From Dasania marina DSM 21967 (GTDB lineage: Bacteria; Pseudomonadota; Gammaproteobacteria; Pseudomonadales; Dasaniaceae), in NCBI RefSeq assembly GCF_000373485.1, contig NZ_KB891575.1, forward strand, positions 186,001 through 250,000: 64,000 bases of DNA, read 5' to 3'. Position 1 is the stretch's first letter; the number at the start of each line of letters is the position of its first letter. A program made the translations under genes and the position numbers. Below the pieces are notes generated by a model. It ran no database searches, had not been told where the DNA came from, and worked only from the letters and a program-made list of their open reading frames with translations. Shown in pieces: positions 27,396 to 35,264 of this stretch.

Positions 27396-27972
27396 TAGAA
27401 GGCATAATGCCAGCCATACGTGCATCAGGCGTTAAAGCCATACGCAGGGCGCGGCCAAAAGCTTTAAACACAGTTTCGGCCTGGTGGTGAGTGTTTTTGC
27501 CACGCAGGTTATCTATGTGCAAGGTGACTTGCGCGTGATTGACAAAACCGTGAAAAAACTCGGCAAATAAATCTACATCAAAGCCTCCTACACTGCCGCG
27601 CGTATAAGGCACGTGATACTCCATGCTGGGGCGACCAGAGAAATCGATAACCACGCGCGACAATGCCTCGTCTAAAGGCACATAGGCATGGCCGTAACGG
27701 GTCATGCCTTTTTTATCACCCATAGCCTTTGCAAAAGCCTGACCTAGGGTAATACCTATGTCTTCAACGGTGTGGTGATCATCTATATGTAAATCGCCTT
27801 TAGCGCAAACATCTATATCTATCATACCGTGGCGGGCAATTTGATCCATCATATGATCTAGAAAAGGCACGCCTGTTTCAAACTTGCCTTCGCCTTTGCC
27901 ATCGAGATTAACCGATACCGTAATTTGGGTTTCTAGGGTATCCCGTGAAACAGTGGCCTTGCGGTCCGCCAT
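27379..27972 (-). CDS. hisB: Imidazoleglycerol-phosphate dehydratase HisB
   Basis: A 197-residue monofunctional dehydratase (sixth step of histidine synthesis). Two metal-binding HHxxED motifs are clear: [10 protein letters not shown] and [18 protein letters not shown] 27972 ([12 protein letters not shown]) is chosen because GGAG lies 8 bases upstream and it gives the normal 197-residue length; the upstream extension is unsupported. First of the hisB-hisH-hisF group. The mature ends MPSTKGTL, typical of the family. Confidence 0.95.
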   Translation of the reverse strand: MADRKATVSRDTLETQITVSVNLDGKGEGKFETGVPFLDHMMDQIARHGMIDIDVCAKGDLHIDDHHTVEDIGITLGQAFAKAMGDKKGMTRYGHAYVPLDEALSRVVIDFSGRPSMEYHVPYTRGSVGGFDVDLFAEFFHGFVNHAQVTLHIDNLRGKNTHHQAETVFKAFGRALRMALTPDARMAGIMPSTKGTL

Positions 27973-28115
27973 AATAGTCTCCAATCGACTGTAGCCTCGG
28001 AGTGATAAAACATCAGCATCCAAGTATTTAGCTGTAAAGCTGGTTATTATAAAAAAACCCCAGCATGATTACACCATCTCTTTTCACCTGTACCTGACTA
28101 TATCCTAAATACCTT

Positions 28116-29162
28116 ATGTCCAAAGCGTTTAACTTCAGTGCCGCCGTACTCAAATGGTTTGATCAACACGGCCGCAAAGACCTACCCTGGCAACATAACA
28201 TCACCCCCTACCGAGTTTGGGTGTCGGAAATCATGCTACAGCAAACCCAAGTAGCAACGGTTATCCCCTATTTTGAACGCTTTATGGCGCAGCTGCCCAC
28301 CGTGCAAGACCTAGCTAAAGCTAGCGAAGACGAGGTGCTGCACTTATGGACAGGGCTGGGTTACTACAGTCGCGCCCGCAACCTGCACAAAACCGCACAA
28401 GTCGTCTGCCACGACTTAGCGGGGAAGTTTCCCAGCGAGGTCGAGGCCCTTTGCGAGCTGCCCGGCATAGGCCGCTCCACCGCCGGCGCCATTAGCGCCA
28501 TAGCCTTTCAGCAAGTGGCCGCCATTTTAGATGGCAACGTCAAACGCGTGCTGGCCCGCTGCTATGCCATAGCCGGCTGGCCCGGTAAAGGTGATGTATT
28601 AAAAGCTCTGTGGGCACAGGCCGAGCAGCTGAAACCCAATAAGCGCATAGCCGACTACACCCAAGCGATGATGGATTTAGGGGCCACCCTCTGCAGCCGC
28701 AGCAAACCTCAGTGCCAGCGCTGCCCCTTGCAACAACACTGTCAGGCCTATGCCAACGACAGCCAAACCGACTACCCCGGTAAAAAGCCGAAAAAAAACT
28801 TGCCGGTAAAAGCCACCTGTTTACTCATACTGGAAAACGAACAAGGCGAACTATTACTAGAAAAGCGGCCCAGCAGCGGTATTTGGGGCGGGCTGTGGAT
28901 ATTCCCGCAGTTGGAAAGCCCTCTAGACATAGACCAGCATCTAGAGCAGCAGCAACTACACAGCTTGGGAACTCAACAACAGTGGCCCAGCTACCGCCAC
29001 AGCTTTAGCCACTACCACCTAGACATCACCCCCGTGCATATCAAGGTGCGCGATCCCGGCCAGCAAGTAGCCGAACGCCAGCAGCTCTGGTATAACAGGG
29101 CGCAACCGGCCAATATCGGGCTAGCCGCGCCCATTAAAAAATTACTCGCCAAGCTAAACTAA
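28116..29162 (+). CDS. mutY: A/G-specific adenine DNA glycosylase MutY
   Basis: A 348-residue repair enzyme removing adenine opposite 8-oxoguanine. The HhH-GPD core has SEIMLQQTQ with the catalytic Glu, [13 protein letters not shown] (HhH) and NVKRVLARC with the catalytic Asp. The [4Fe-4S] loop [17 protein letters not shown] follows, and a Nudix-like C-terminal domain (about 225-348) reads the 8-oxoG. It is divergent from hisB and 16 bp upstream of yggX, the same pairing as in E. coli. Confidence 0.96.
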   Translation: MSKAFNFSAAVLKWFDQHGRKDLPWQHNITPYRVWVSEIMLQQTQVATVIPYFERFMAQLPTVQDLAKASEDEVLHLWTGLGYYSRARNLHKTAQVVCHDLAGKFPSEVEALCELPGIGRSTAGAISAIAFQQVAAILDGNVKRVLARCYAIAGWPGKGDVLKALWAQAEQLKPNKRIADYTQAMMDLGATLCSRSKPQCQRCPLQQHCQAYANDSQTDYPGKKPKKNLPVKATCLLILENEQGELLLEKRPSSGIWGGLWIFPQLESPLDIDQHLEQQQLHSLGTQQQWPSYRHSFSHYHLDITPVHIKVRDPGQQVAERQQLWYNRAQPANIGLAAPIKKLLAKLN

Positions 29163-29178
29163 TCTTTTGGAGCCCTTC

Positions 29179-29451
29179 ATGGCACGCACCGTCTTTTGCA
29201 AAAAATATCAGCAACAATTACCCGGCCTCAACGCCCCGCCATACCCCGGCCCCAAAGGCCAAGACATTTTCGAGCAGGTTTCACAAAAAGCTTGGCAGGA
29301 ATGGCAAAAGCACCAAACCATGCTAATTAACGAGCGCCACCTCAGCATGATGGACGCCAAAGACCGCACATTTTTACAGGAGCAAATGGACAAGTTTCTC
29401 AGCGGCCAAGACTACGAACTAGCCGAGGGTTACGTGCCCGAAAACAAATAA
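29179..29451 (+). CDS. yggX: Probable Fe(2+)-trafficking protein YggX
   Basis: A 90-residue protein, full family length. [17 protein letters not shown] at the start includes the conserved Cys7; [13 protein letters not shown] and the C-terminal GYVPE are also typical. It protects Fe-S proteins from oxidative damage and is commonly linked to mutY. ATG 29179 follows TTGGAG; the in-frame TTG at 29167 overlaps that site and is not the start. Confidence 0.95.
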   Translation: MARTVFCKKYQQQLPGLNAPPYPGPKGQDIFEQVSQKAWQEWQKHQTMLINERHLSMMDAKDRTFLQEQMDKFLSGQDYELAEGYVPENK

Positions 29452-29461
29452 TCACAAGGAC

Positions 29462-29490
29462 TTGACTCATAGCCAAAGAGCCTGTTTAAT
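29462..29490 (+). promoter_or_regulatory. Sigma-70 promoter of tRNA-Phe
   Basis: TTGACT (29462-29467), exactly 17 bp, then TTTAAT (29485-29490), followed by a GC-rich discriminator ACGCGCC, the pattern of stable-RNA promoters under stringent control. The tRNA begins 47 bp downstream. Confidence 0.8.
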
Positions 29491-29537
29491 ACGCGCCTCC
29501 TGTAGCCCAGCTGACTTGATCACTGGTTGTACAGCAG

Positions 29538-29613
29538 GCCCGGTTAGCTCAGTCGGTAGAGCAGGGGATTGAAAATCCCCGTGTCGGTGGTTCGATTCCG
29601 CCACCGGGCACCA
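29538..29613 (+). tRNA. tRNA-Phe (anticodon GAA)
   Basis: A 76-nt tRNA including an encoded CCA end. The acceptor stem is GCCCGGT / ACCGGGC, the D-loop is AGCTCAGTCGGTAGAGC, the anticodon arm GGGGATTGAAAATCCCC presents GAA, and the T-arm is GGTGGTTCGATTCCGCC. It is followed by a terminator and by accessory DNA, a common insertion position. Confidence 0.98.
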
Positions 29614-29625
29614 TTATTTATAAGT

Positions 29626-29662
29626 AGACCCACATTTGGCAACGAATGTGGGTTTTCTTTTT
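29626..29662 (+). terminator. Terminator of tRNA-Phe
   Basis: Stem ACCCACATT / AATGTGGGT with a TGGCAACG loop, then TTTTCTTTTTTT. This hairpin is also the first module of the repeat unit that follows. Confidence 0.9.
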
Positions 29663-29958
29663 TTAGATCGTAGGAATCGAACCACGTGGTTCGATGCATG
29701 AATGCCATCCTTGGCATTCACCCTACGGGCAGCCTAGCGGCTGTGTTAAACGGCTTTCCTGCCGTTTAATCCGCCACCCACATCATCACTTGAAACAAAC
29801 TCATATTTAGCAACGAGTACGGGCTTTCTTTTTTTAGATATTAGGGAGCAAACCACAGTGGTTCAATGCATGAATGCCATCCTCGGCATTCACCCTACGG
29901 GCAGCCTAGCGGCTGTGTTAAACGACTTTCCTGCTGTTTAATTCGCCACCCCAGCCCA
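29630..29958. repeat. Tandem hairpin-rich repeat behind tRNA-Phe (two units, ~177 bp)
   Basis: Two successive copies of a ~177-bp unit. Each has the terminator-like hairpin and T-tract, then hairpins GAACCACGTGGTTC, GAATGCCA...TGGCATTC, CAGCC TAG CGGCTG and TAAACGGC...GCCGTTTA (unit 1 forms; unit 2 has a few changes). Partial copies recur at 32947-33046 and 34437-34511. No integrase or transposase is linked. The rest of the gap to 30400 (about 440 bp) is AT-rich with no credible gene. Confidence 0.85.
29900..29942. repeat. Left 43-bp direct repeat of the lipoprotein cassette
   Basis: A 43-bp sequence beginning GGCAGCCTAGCGGCTGTG is identical to 32947-32989. It is the end part of hairpin unit 2. 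The pair brackets the CsgG/DUF4810/GNA1162-like gene cassette and looks like a left and right attachment or recombination site. Confidence 0.75.
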
Positions 29959-30400
29959 GAGAACCAACCCTTTTACTCGACCCAATCACACATCAATATA
30001 CTCATTAATCAACATAATAGGGTGACGCAATCAGAGAACCACGCCTTTAGAAAGACTAGCTAATACCCTCATAAGGCATGGTGATTCATAAGCTAACCTA
30101 GCCGACCCATCTAAAGACCTAAGCATGCTATTTTAATTATCATCAAGGACACCTTGATATATTTGTCACATATCACACATTAATTGGCCATTAATCCCCC
30201 GAACACAAGCCTACCCATCCACCCATCTAACAAAAAAGCACATAAATATTATTTATAACAACACTCACCCTTGACCAGCACAAGTACCATCAGGCAACCT
30301 ACGACCATTAAAATACGAATAATAAATTAAACTTTTCATGGATTAGTGAAAGTAATAACAATCTTAACCGCACTCAAACATACCCAACAAAGGAACGGAT

Positions 30401-31396
30401 ATGAAAGCATTGCTTCCCAGCAGTAACGTCAGCTTGATAATTACCGCATGCATTCTTCTTCAAGCTTGCGCAATTCAACCTAAACCACCCATTAAAACAG
30501 CAGCTCCAGTCAGTATAGAAGAGCAAAAAGCCGCTCAACAACAAGCAATACAATCTTCCACTATTAAAAAGCTAACGCTCAAAAGAAAGGTAGCTTTAGG
30601 CAGAATAACTAATGAGACCATGCATGGGAAAAGCATGCTAAGAGACTCTCATAACGACCCACTAGGCAAGCAAGTCTCTGACATGCTAAGCCAGCGGCTG
30701 ATAGAAAGCGGCCAATTCTTAATTATTGAGCGCCCTGACATCTCACGCCTCAAATCTGAATCAGAACTTTCTGGCTCAGAGCTAAATATTGTGGGCGTTG
30801 ACAGCTTAATCATGGGCTCTCTGACAGAATTTGGTAGAACAACCACAGGCTCCACAGGTTTTTGGTCTAAGTCCAAGAAACAAACCGCAACAGCAAAAGT
30901 TGCAATGCGGCTGGTTGATACAAGTAATGGCTTAGCTTACTTTAGCGCCACTGGCGCTGGAGAAGCATCAACGGAATCAGGGGAAAGTGCTTTTTCTGGT
31001 TCCACGGCCTCTTATGACGGCGCATTAAATGACAAAGCCATCTCTAATGCCATATCTGATGTTGTGGATGATATTATACGCAATTTGAACAACAGACCTT
31101 GGAGCACCTACATATTAAGTAATAATAACGGCAACATCTATATAAGCGGCGGTGAACTTCAAGGCATCAAAAAAGACATGATTTTTGACCTCGTAACAAA
31201 AGGGAAAAAAATCAAGTCACCTCAAACAGGTTTTTTCATTACTCTTCCTGGAGAAAAAATAGCCAAGATTAGAGTTCTGTCCTCTTTTGGTGATTCTGAA
31301 TCCAGCCAAGGTTCTATTACGAAAATCGTTTCGGGATCTATAGGCAACAAAAACATTAATGACTTAAAAGTAATGGAGAGCATCAACAATGATTAA
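30401..31396 (+). CDS. CsgG-family lipoprotein
   Basis: A 331-residue lipoprotein: signal peptide with lipobox LLQAC (Cys23), then a CsgG-type domain (RKVALGRITNET, SDMLSQRLIESGQFLIIERPDI, VDSLIMGSLTEFGR, AMRLVDTSNG). CsgG is the curli secretion pore, but stand-alone relatives with DUF4810 and GNA1162-like partners are widespread lipoproteins of unclear role. ATG 30401 follows AAAGGAACG. It heads an AT-rich four-gene operon and overlaps the next gene by 8 bp. No curli subunit gene is present, so curli export is unlikely. Confidence 0.85.
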   Translation: MKALLPSSNVSLIITACILLQACAIQPKPPIKTAAPVSIEEQKAAQQQAIQSSTIKKLTLKRKVALGRITNETMHGKSMLRDSHNDPLGKQVSDMLSQRLIESGQFLIIERPDISRLKSESELSGSELNIVGVDSLIMGSLTEFGRTTTGSTGFWSKSKKQTATAKVAMRLVDTSNGLAYFSATGAGEASTESGESAFSGSTASYDGALNDKAISNAISDVVDDIIRNLNNRPWSTYILSNNNGNIYISGGELQGIKKDMIFDLVTKGKKIKSPQTGFFITLPGEKIAKIRVLSSFGDSESSQGSITKIVSGSIGNKNINDLKVMESINND

Positions 31397-31733
31397 GTTA
31401 TTCACTATAGTCTTTACCTCTATTTTACTAGCCTTGACTTATGGCTGCTCCGGAACAACAGCCACACACACATCCGCTATCATTGATGACAGACCCGTTC
31501 TAGTTTTTAACTTTGAATCAGGAAAACCATCCAGTCCAGTTACAATTCTAATCGATAACTTAGCAATGGGAGACGCGATTGACTTTCAAAATGGCAAACA
31601 AGGTCTAAAAATTATTAGTGGCACTCATATTATTAAGCTCGAGTACAAAGGCAGAATAATCTTGGAAGATAAAATCTATGTTGGCCAAGGCTCGACCAGG
31701 ACTATAAATATAAATCTAAACCAAGGAGGATAA
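31389..31733 (+). CDS. Small lipoprotein of unknown function
   Basis: A 114-residue protein with a lipoprotein signal (ALTYGC, Cys20). The rest looks like a small beta-sandwich: SPVTILIDNLAMGDAI, GLKIISGTHIIKLEY, then ILEDKIYVGQGSTRTI, vaguely like a PEGA-type carrier domain. I do not recognise the family. It overlaps the CsgG-like gene by 8 bp and ends 1 bp before the next start, so it is a fixed member of this operon. Confidence 0.8.
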   Translation: MIKLFTIVFTSILLALTYGCSGTTATHTSAIIDDRPVLVFNFESGKPSSPVTILIDNLAMGDAIDFQNGKQGLKIISGTHIIKLEYKGRIILEDKIYVGQGSTRTININLNQGG

Positions 31734-31734
31734 A

Positions 31735-32115
31735 ATGATTACTAGCAGCTATAAAAAACTAATAATAATCAGCATTACGCTACTTTTATTTGGCTGTGCA
31801 AACAACCAGGGAAGATGGGGGAACTATTCTAATGAGCTCTATACATATTACAAAAGTCCTACCGACGAAGAAAAGAATGAATTATTAGCAGAATTAGTGA
31901 AAATATTTAAAACCGCAGAGAAAAATGGAGCCTCTCCTCCTCCTGGCCTCTATGCAGAATATGGGACATTTCTATATGAACGAGGTGATTATCCGGGAGC
32001 CATTAACTACTACACTAAAGAAAAAAACTCTTGGCCAGATAGCACCCACTATATGAATGCTCTTATAAATGCACTCTCAAGCCAAATGCAAAATAATAAT
32101 AAGGAAAACTCATAA
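31735..32115 (+). CDS. DUF4810-like lipoprotein
   Basis: A 126-residue lipoprotein (LLFGC, Cys21) with the pattern GRWGNYSNELYTYYKSP, then LPPGLYAEYGTFLYERGDYPGAINYYTKE-like TPR-type helices. This matches the DUF4810 family, which is found between CsgG-like and GNA1162-like genes (for example in Neisseria). AAGGAGG lies just before its ATG. The function is unknown; a structural outer-membrane complex with its neighbours is likely. Confidence 0.83.
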   Translation: MITSSYKKLIIISITLLLFGCANNQGRWGNYSNELYTYYKSPTDEEKNELLAELVKIFKTAEKNGASPPPGLYAEYGTFLYERGDYPGAINYYTKEKNSWPDSTHYMNALINALSSQMQNNNKENS

Positions 32116-32116
32116 T

Positions 32117-32767
32117 ATGAAAAAGTTAATTACTTCACTTATCATATTACTTGCGGCAGCTATTAGCGGGTGTGCAACACAAAAACCAACGCCTTATGAT
32201 TGGTCTGCATTCCAAACCGCAAGCCCTAGCTCTATATTGATAGTCCCTGTACTCAATAAAACTATCGATGTAGATGCTCCTTTGTATGCATTGAGCACAC
32301 TTTCCATTCCTTTAGGGGAGAAAGGCTATTATGTATTTCCGGTTAATACAGTTAAAACTACGCTAGAACAAGAAGGGCTATATGAAGGTGAGGCAATAAA
32401 ACAACTAGGCACTCCAACTCTCGTAAATATGTTTGGTGCTGACGCCGTTCTTTATGTTGAAATTCAAAAATGGGAAGCTAACTACGCAATTCTCAGCACA
32501 ACGGTTACAGTCTCAGTAGACTACCTTCTTGAGGATAGTCAAGGGAATAAAATTTGGTCTGAAAGCGTTACCACGGCCTACTCACCGCAAAACAACAATT
32601 CGGGAGGTGATCCTTTAGCAAACCTAATTGCATCCGCCATATCGGCAGCTATAACTCGTGCGGACCCGAATTATATACCGCTAATGATTCAAGCCAACAA
32701 TCGAGCATTTATAACAGGCCATAGCGCATTACCACCAGGACCATATGCTAGAGTTGATAAGAAGTAA
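32117..32767 (+). CDS. GNA1162-family (DUF799) lipoprotein
   Basis: A 216-residue lipoprotein (AAAISGC, Cys19) with PYDWSAFQTASPSSILIVPV and YVFPVNTVKTTLEQEG, then MFGADAVLYVEIQKW and VDYLLEDSQGNKIWSE, the layout of the DUF799/GNA1162 family, whose structure resembles a TolB-like N-domain. The start is ATG 32117 (MKKLITSL); an upstream ATG at 32069 is inside the DUF4810-like gene. It is the last gene of the cassette and is followed by a perfect stem-loop. Confidence 0.87.
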   Translation: MKKLITSLIILLAAAISGCATQKPTPYDWSAFQTASPSSILIVPVLNKTIDVDAPLYALSTLSIPLGEKGYYVFPVNTVKTTLEQEGLYEGEAIKQLGTPTLVNMFGADAVLYVEIQKWEANYAILSTTVTVSVDYLLEDSQGNKIWSESVTTAYSPQNNNSGGDPLANLIASAISAAITRADPNYIPLMIQANNRAFITGHSALPPGPYARVDKK

Positions 32768-32778
32768 GCAACTTTGAA

Positions 32779-32810
32779 AACCATAACTAGACACTACTCT
32801 AGTTATGGTT
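32779..32810 (+). terminator. Stem-loop after the lipoprotein operon
   Basis: Perfect 12-bp stem AACCATAACTAG / CTAGTTATGGTT with an 8-nt loop, 12 bp after the stop. No T-run follows on the plus strand. Confidence 0.6.
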
Positions 32811-32946
32811 AACTGCATATTTATTCTGCCCACCTCGGACTAATCAAAATTTGCATTGATCTATCATCAAAAGCCTGCACCTTGCCACCTATCTTTTAAC
32901 CTCCCCCTATAACCTTGACGAACAACATCCCCATTGAAGCGGCATA

Positions 32947-32989
32947 GGCAGCCTAGCGGCTGTGTTAAACGACTTTCCTGCTGTTTAAT
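32947..32989. repeat. Right 43-bp direct repeat of the lipoprotein cassette
   Basis: Identical to 29900-29942 over 43 bp and in the same orientation. It closes the cassette that begins at the left copy. Confidence 0.75.
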
Positions 32990-33046
32990 CCACCACCTAC
33001 ATCACCACTTTAAACACCCTTATATTTGGCAACGCATGCGGGCTCA
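32947..33046. repeat. Partial hairpin-unit copy (third)
   Basis: The right half of the repeat unit (CAGCCTAGCGGCTG, the TAAACGAC hairpin, then ACATCACCACTTTAAAC and TATTTGGCAACG) without the left half. This fits a site into which the cassette inserted, or a recombination product. The remaining sequence from 32811 to 33165 has no gene. Confidence 0.7.
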
Positions 33047-33165
33047 TGAATAACATTTGCACAGCGCCTCCGTGCCCTTTACCATGCCGCCTCATTCGTT
33101 TTCACTTAGCCACCAGCCAAAAACCACTACCCCTGTGGTTAGACTTGATGCATTAAGGTAAGCCC

Positions 33166-34101
33166 GTGTTTAAAACACTCACCCAATTTATAGGCTTGGA
33201 ACATAGCACTACCAGCCATAAAGAAAAATTTATCTCCGCCTTAGGCGCACTGCTAGGTATCGCTGCTATTTATGGCCTCTCGAGCCTATTCTTTTCGGGC
33301 TGGGCCGCTACCTTAATCGTAGCCTCTATGGGCGCTACAGCTGTGCTCTTGTTTGCGGTACCCCACGGTACCTTATCGCAACCCTGGGCGGTGGTGATGG
33401 GGCATGCGGTATCAGCCCTAATCGGCATTAGCTGCCAAAAATATTTAGGGCAATACGCCATTGCACCGGCCTTGGCGGTAGGCTTGGCCGTAGGTGCGAT
33501 GAGTTATTTACGCTGCATACATCCACCCGGTGGTGCCACCGCACTCACCGCAGTAATAGGCGGGCCAGAAATCGCGGATCTGGGTTACGGCTATTTACTC
33601 AACCCTATCGCCTTAAATGTGCTGGCGATTATGGCCATCGCCCTTATCTTTAATAATTGTTTTTATTGGCGGCGCTACCCTCACGCCCTAATGGCCACCC
33701 CAGCCAAAGCTAGCACCACTAGCCAACCCCTGCATTTAAACCATGAAGATTTATCGGCCGCCATGCATGCTATGGACACGTATATAGACGTCAGTTCAGA
33801 AGAGCTGGCGCTGTTATTTGAAAAAGCCTGGGCTCATTCGCGGCTCAGCCGCAGCAAGCCTATAGATATAGGCGTGTTGGGCTGCTACAGCAATGCTGGC
33901 ATAGGCAATGAATGGTGCATAAGGCAGGTGCTAGAAATGCCCAGCAACAGCAATGACAAAAACGCCCGTTTACTTTATAAAAATCTTGCGGGAGCCGATG
34001 TCCATAATTCGGGCATCTGCACCGCCGAAGAGTTTGCCCAATGGGCCAGTTTTGAAGTGGTTTTAGAGTTAGGGCGCTGGTCTAAGGCCATCCCTAAATA
34101 A
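33166..34101 (+). CDS. HPP-family membrane protein with C-terminal acyl-carrier-like extension of unknown type
   Basis: A 311-residue protein. Residues 1-170 form the HPP domain with four to five transmembrane helices and the signature CIHPPGGATALTAV (about 122-135). HPP proteins include nitrite transporters in cyanobacteria and chloroplasts; the role in proteobacteria is unclear. Residues 180-311 form a soluble part I do not recognise, with SRSKPIDIGVLGCYSNAGIGNEWCIRQVLEM-like text in short pieces. Start GTG 33166 after AAGGTAAG. It stands alone between repeats. Confidence 0.75.
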   Translation: MFKTLTQFIGLEHSTTSHKEKFISALGALLGIAAIYGLSSLFFSGWAATLIVASMGATAVLLFAVPHGTLSQPWAVVMGHAVSALIGISCQKYLGQYAIAPALAVGLAVGAMSYLRCIHPPGGATALTAVIGGPEIADLGYGYLLNPIALNVLAIMAIALIFNNCFYWRRYPHALMATPAKASTTSQPLHLNHEDLSAAMHAMDTYIDVSSEELALLFEKAWAHSRLSRSKPIDIGVLGCYSNAGIGNEWCIRQVLEMPSNSNDKNARLLYKNLAGADVHNSGICTAEEFAQWASFEVVLELGRWSKAIPK

Positions 34102-34245
34102 GCTCGCCCAGCCATTGCGGCATGGTTACTCAATGGTAATGGTTATGCCGTAGTTTGCGCGATAGGGGCTATAGGCTGCATAGCTAGCTTTATACTGCTA
34201 ACACCGGCAGCCTATAAACTAAAACAACTGGCTCGCCAACAATAA
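34102..34245 (+). pseudogene. Remnant of a major-facilitator transporter C-terminus
   Basis: Directly after the HPP stop, one frame reads 47 residues to a TAA: RPAIAAWLLNGNGYAVV, a hydrophobic helix (CAIGAIGCIASFILL), then a basic end (YKLKQLARQQ). That is the form of a last transmembrane helix and tail of an MFS permease. No start or upstream part exists, so it is a fragment left by rearrangement. Confidence 0.6.
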
Positions 34246-34264
34246 GCACTGGCCATAATTAAAT

Positions 34265-34436
34265 AAAGCCTCAAAGTCAGCCATAGTTAAGCAAGGGTTG
34301 AGTATGGTTAGTTTTAGCGCCGACTTATCATCACGAGCTTCACCTAATACCGCCACACCTTGCACTAAGGCATCTTAGAGCTTGTGGTTGAGTTCATTAA
34401 TATCGCCGTCACCATGCACACAACGGAACAGCACTG
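34265..34436 (-). pseudogene. Decayed copy of the diaminobutyrate decarboxylase C-terminus
   Basis: About 170 bp that match 35911-36083, the 3' end of the intact fusion gene, with many substitutions, a 3-bp loss and an in-frame stop (AAG CTC TAA). The peptide GVAVLGEAR and LTILNPCLTMADFEAL remain readable on the minus strand. It ends abruptly at a hairpin-repeat copy (34437). It and the intact gene flank the aldolase gene, so that gene sits in a partial duplication. Confidence 0.85.
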
Positions 34437-34511
34437 CCTTTAATCCGCCGCCCACATCACCACTTTAAACAAGTTCATATTTGGCAACCTGCGCGGACTT
34501 TATTTTTGAGA
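34437..34511. repeat. Partial hairpin-unit copy (fourth)
   Basis: TTTAATCCGCCGCCCACATC, then ACCACTTTAAAC, CATATTTGGCAACCTG and GGACTTTATTTTTGAG: the right third of the tRNA-flanking unit. It directly abuts the decayed decarboxylase fragment. Confidence 0.7.
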
Positions 34512-34526
34512 TTGTAAGAAGTTTAA

Positions 34527-35264
34527 TCACTCTAAATGCTTACCAATACCATTGCGTTCTAGCAATCTTAACAGTGCCGGCCACGTTGTTTTCTCGCTGT
34601 CACCAAACCTACTAATTTGGCTTTCAGCTTTTTCGCAAATTTCTTGAGAGGGCAACACTAACTCGCGTCCCATAGCCATAGCATCGATTTGCACTTCACA
34701 GGTTTTTTCTAAGTAATAGATTGATGTAAATGCATCGGCAACGGTATTGCCTACAGAGAAAGTGCCATGGTTGCGTAAAATCATCGCCTTGCAATCGCCA
34801 AGGTCGCGAACAAGCCGCTCTCGCTCACTATGGTCCAGAGCAAAGCCTTCGTAATCATGATAAGCAACTTTACCTATATCAAAATAAAACTGATTAACCG
34901 GCAACAACCCTTCTTTTAAAGTCGCTACTGCACACCCTGCTCTAGCGTGTAAATGAATTGCACAATTGTGGGCATTATCCGCCCTGTAAACTGCACTATG
35001 AATAGTAAAGGCGGCTGGATTAACATGCCCACCATTTACCGCATTGCCGTCGATATCAACTTTTACTAAATTAGATGCCGTGATCTCATCGAACATATAG
35101 GCCGATGGATTCAATAAAAATAGCCCCTCTTCATCAGGAACTCGCGCCGATAGGTGCGTCCAAATAAGGTCACTGAAACCATAAAAGTGACATAACTGAA
35201 AAGCCGCTGCCAAGTTAACACGCTGTTGCCATTCGGCTGCGCTGCAGTTAATGGGGTTACTCAT
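34527..35264 (-). CDS. Class II aldolase/adducin-family protein
   Basis: A 245-residue protein with the class II aldolase fold. Zinc-site histidines are visible in AIHLHARAGCAVAT (about 119-125) and a third in the C-terminal region; RNHGTFSVGNTVADAF is the conserved substrate loop. Members act as L-fuculose-phosphate-type aldolases, epimerases or decarboxylases on small sugar or hydroxy acids. This adducin-like subgroup usually lacks a known substrate. It starts MSNPINCSAAEWQQRVNLAA. It is transcribed in the same direction as the diaminobutyrate gene, 614 bp downstream of it. Confidence 0.88.
   Translation of the reverse strand: MSNPINCSAAEWQQRVNLAAAFQLCHFYGFSDLIWTHLSARVPDEEGLFLLNPSAYMFDEITASNLVKVDIDGNAVNGGHVNPAAFTIHSAVYRADNAHNCAIHLHARAGCAVATLKEGLLPVNQFYFDIGKVAYHDYEGFALDHSERERLVRDLGDCKAMILRNHGTFSVGNTVADAFTSIYYLEKTCEVQIDAMAMGRELVLPSQEICEKAESQISRFGDSEKTTWPALLRLLERNGIGKHLE

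Noticed and set aside
29630..29958. Hairpin repeats considered as integron attC sites
   Set aside because: They are tandem copies of a long multi-hairpin unit, lack the R/L box pattern (GTTRRRY core) and there is no integrase; better described as an unknown repeat.
30401..31396. CsgG-like gene read as evidence for curli
   Set aside because: No csgA, csgB, csgE, csgF or csgD homolog is near, and the neighbours are the DUF4810/GNA1162 pair, so it is the other lipoprotein system.
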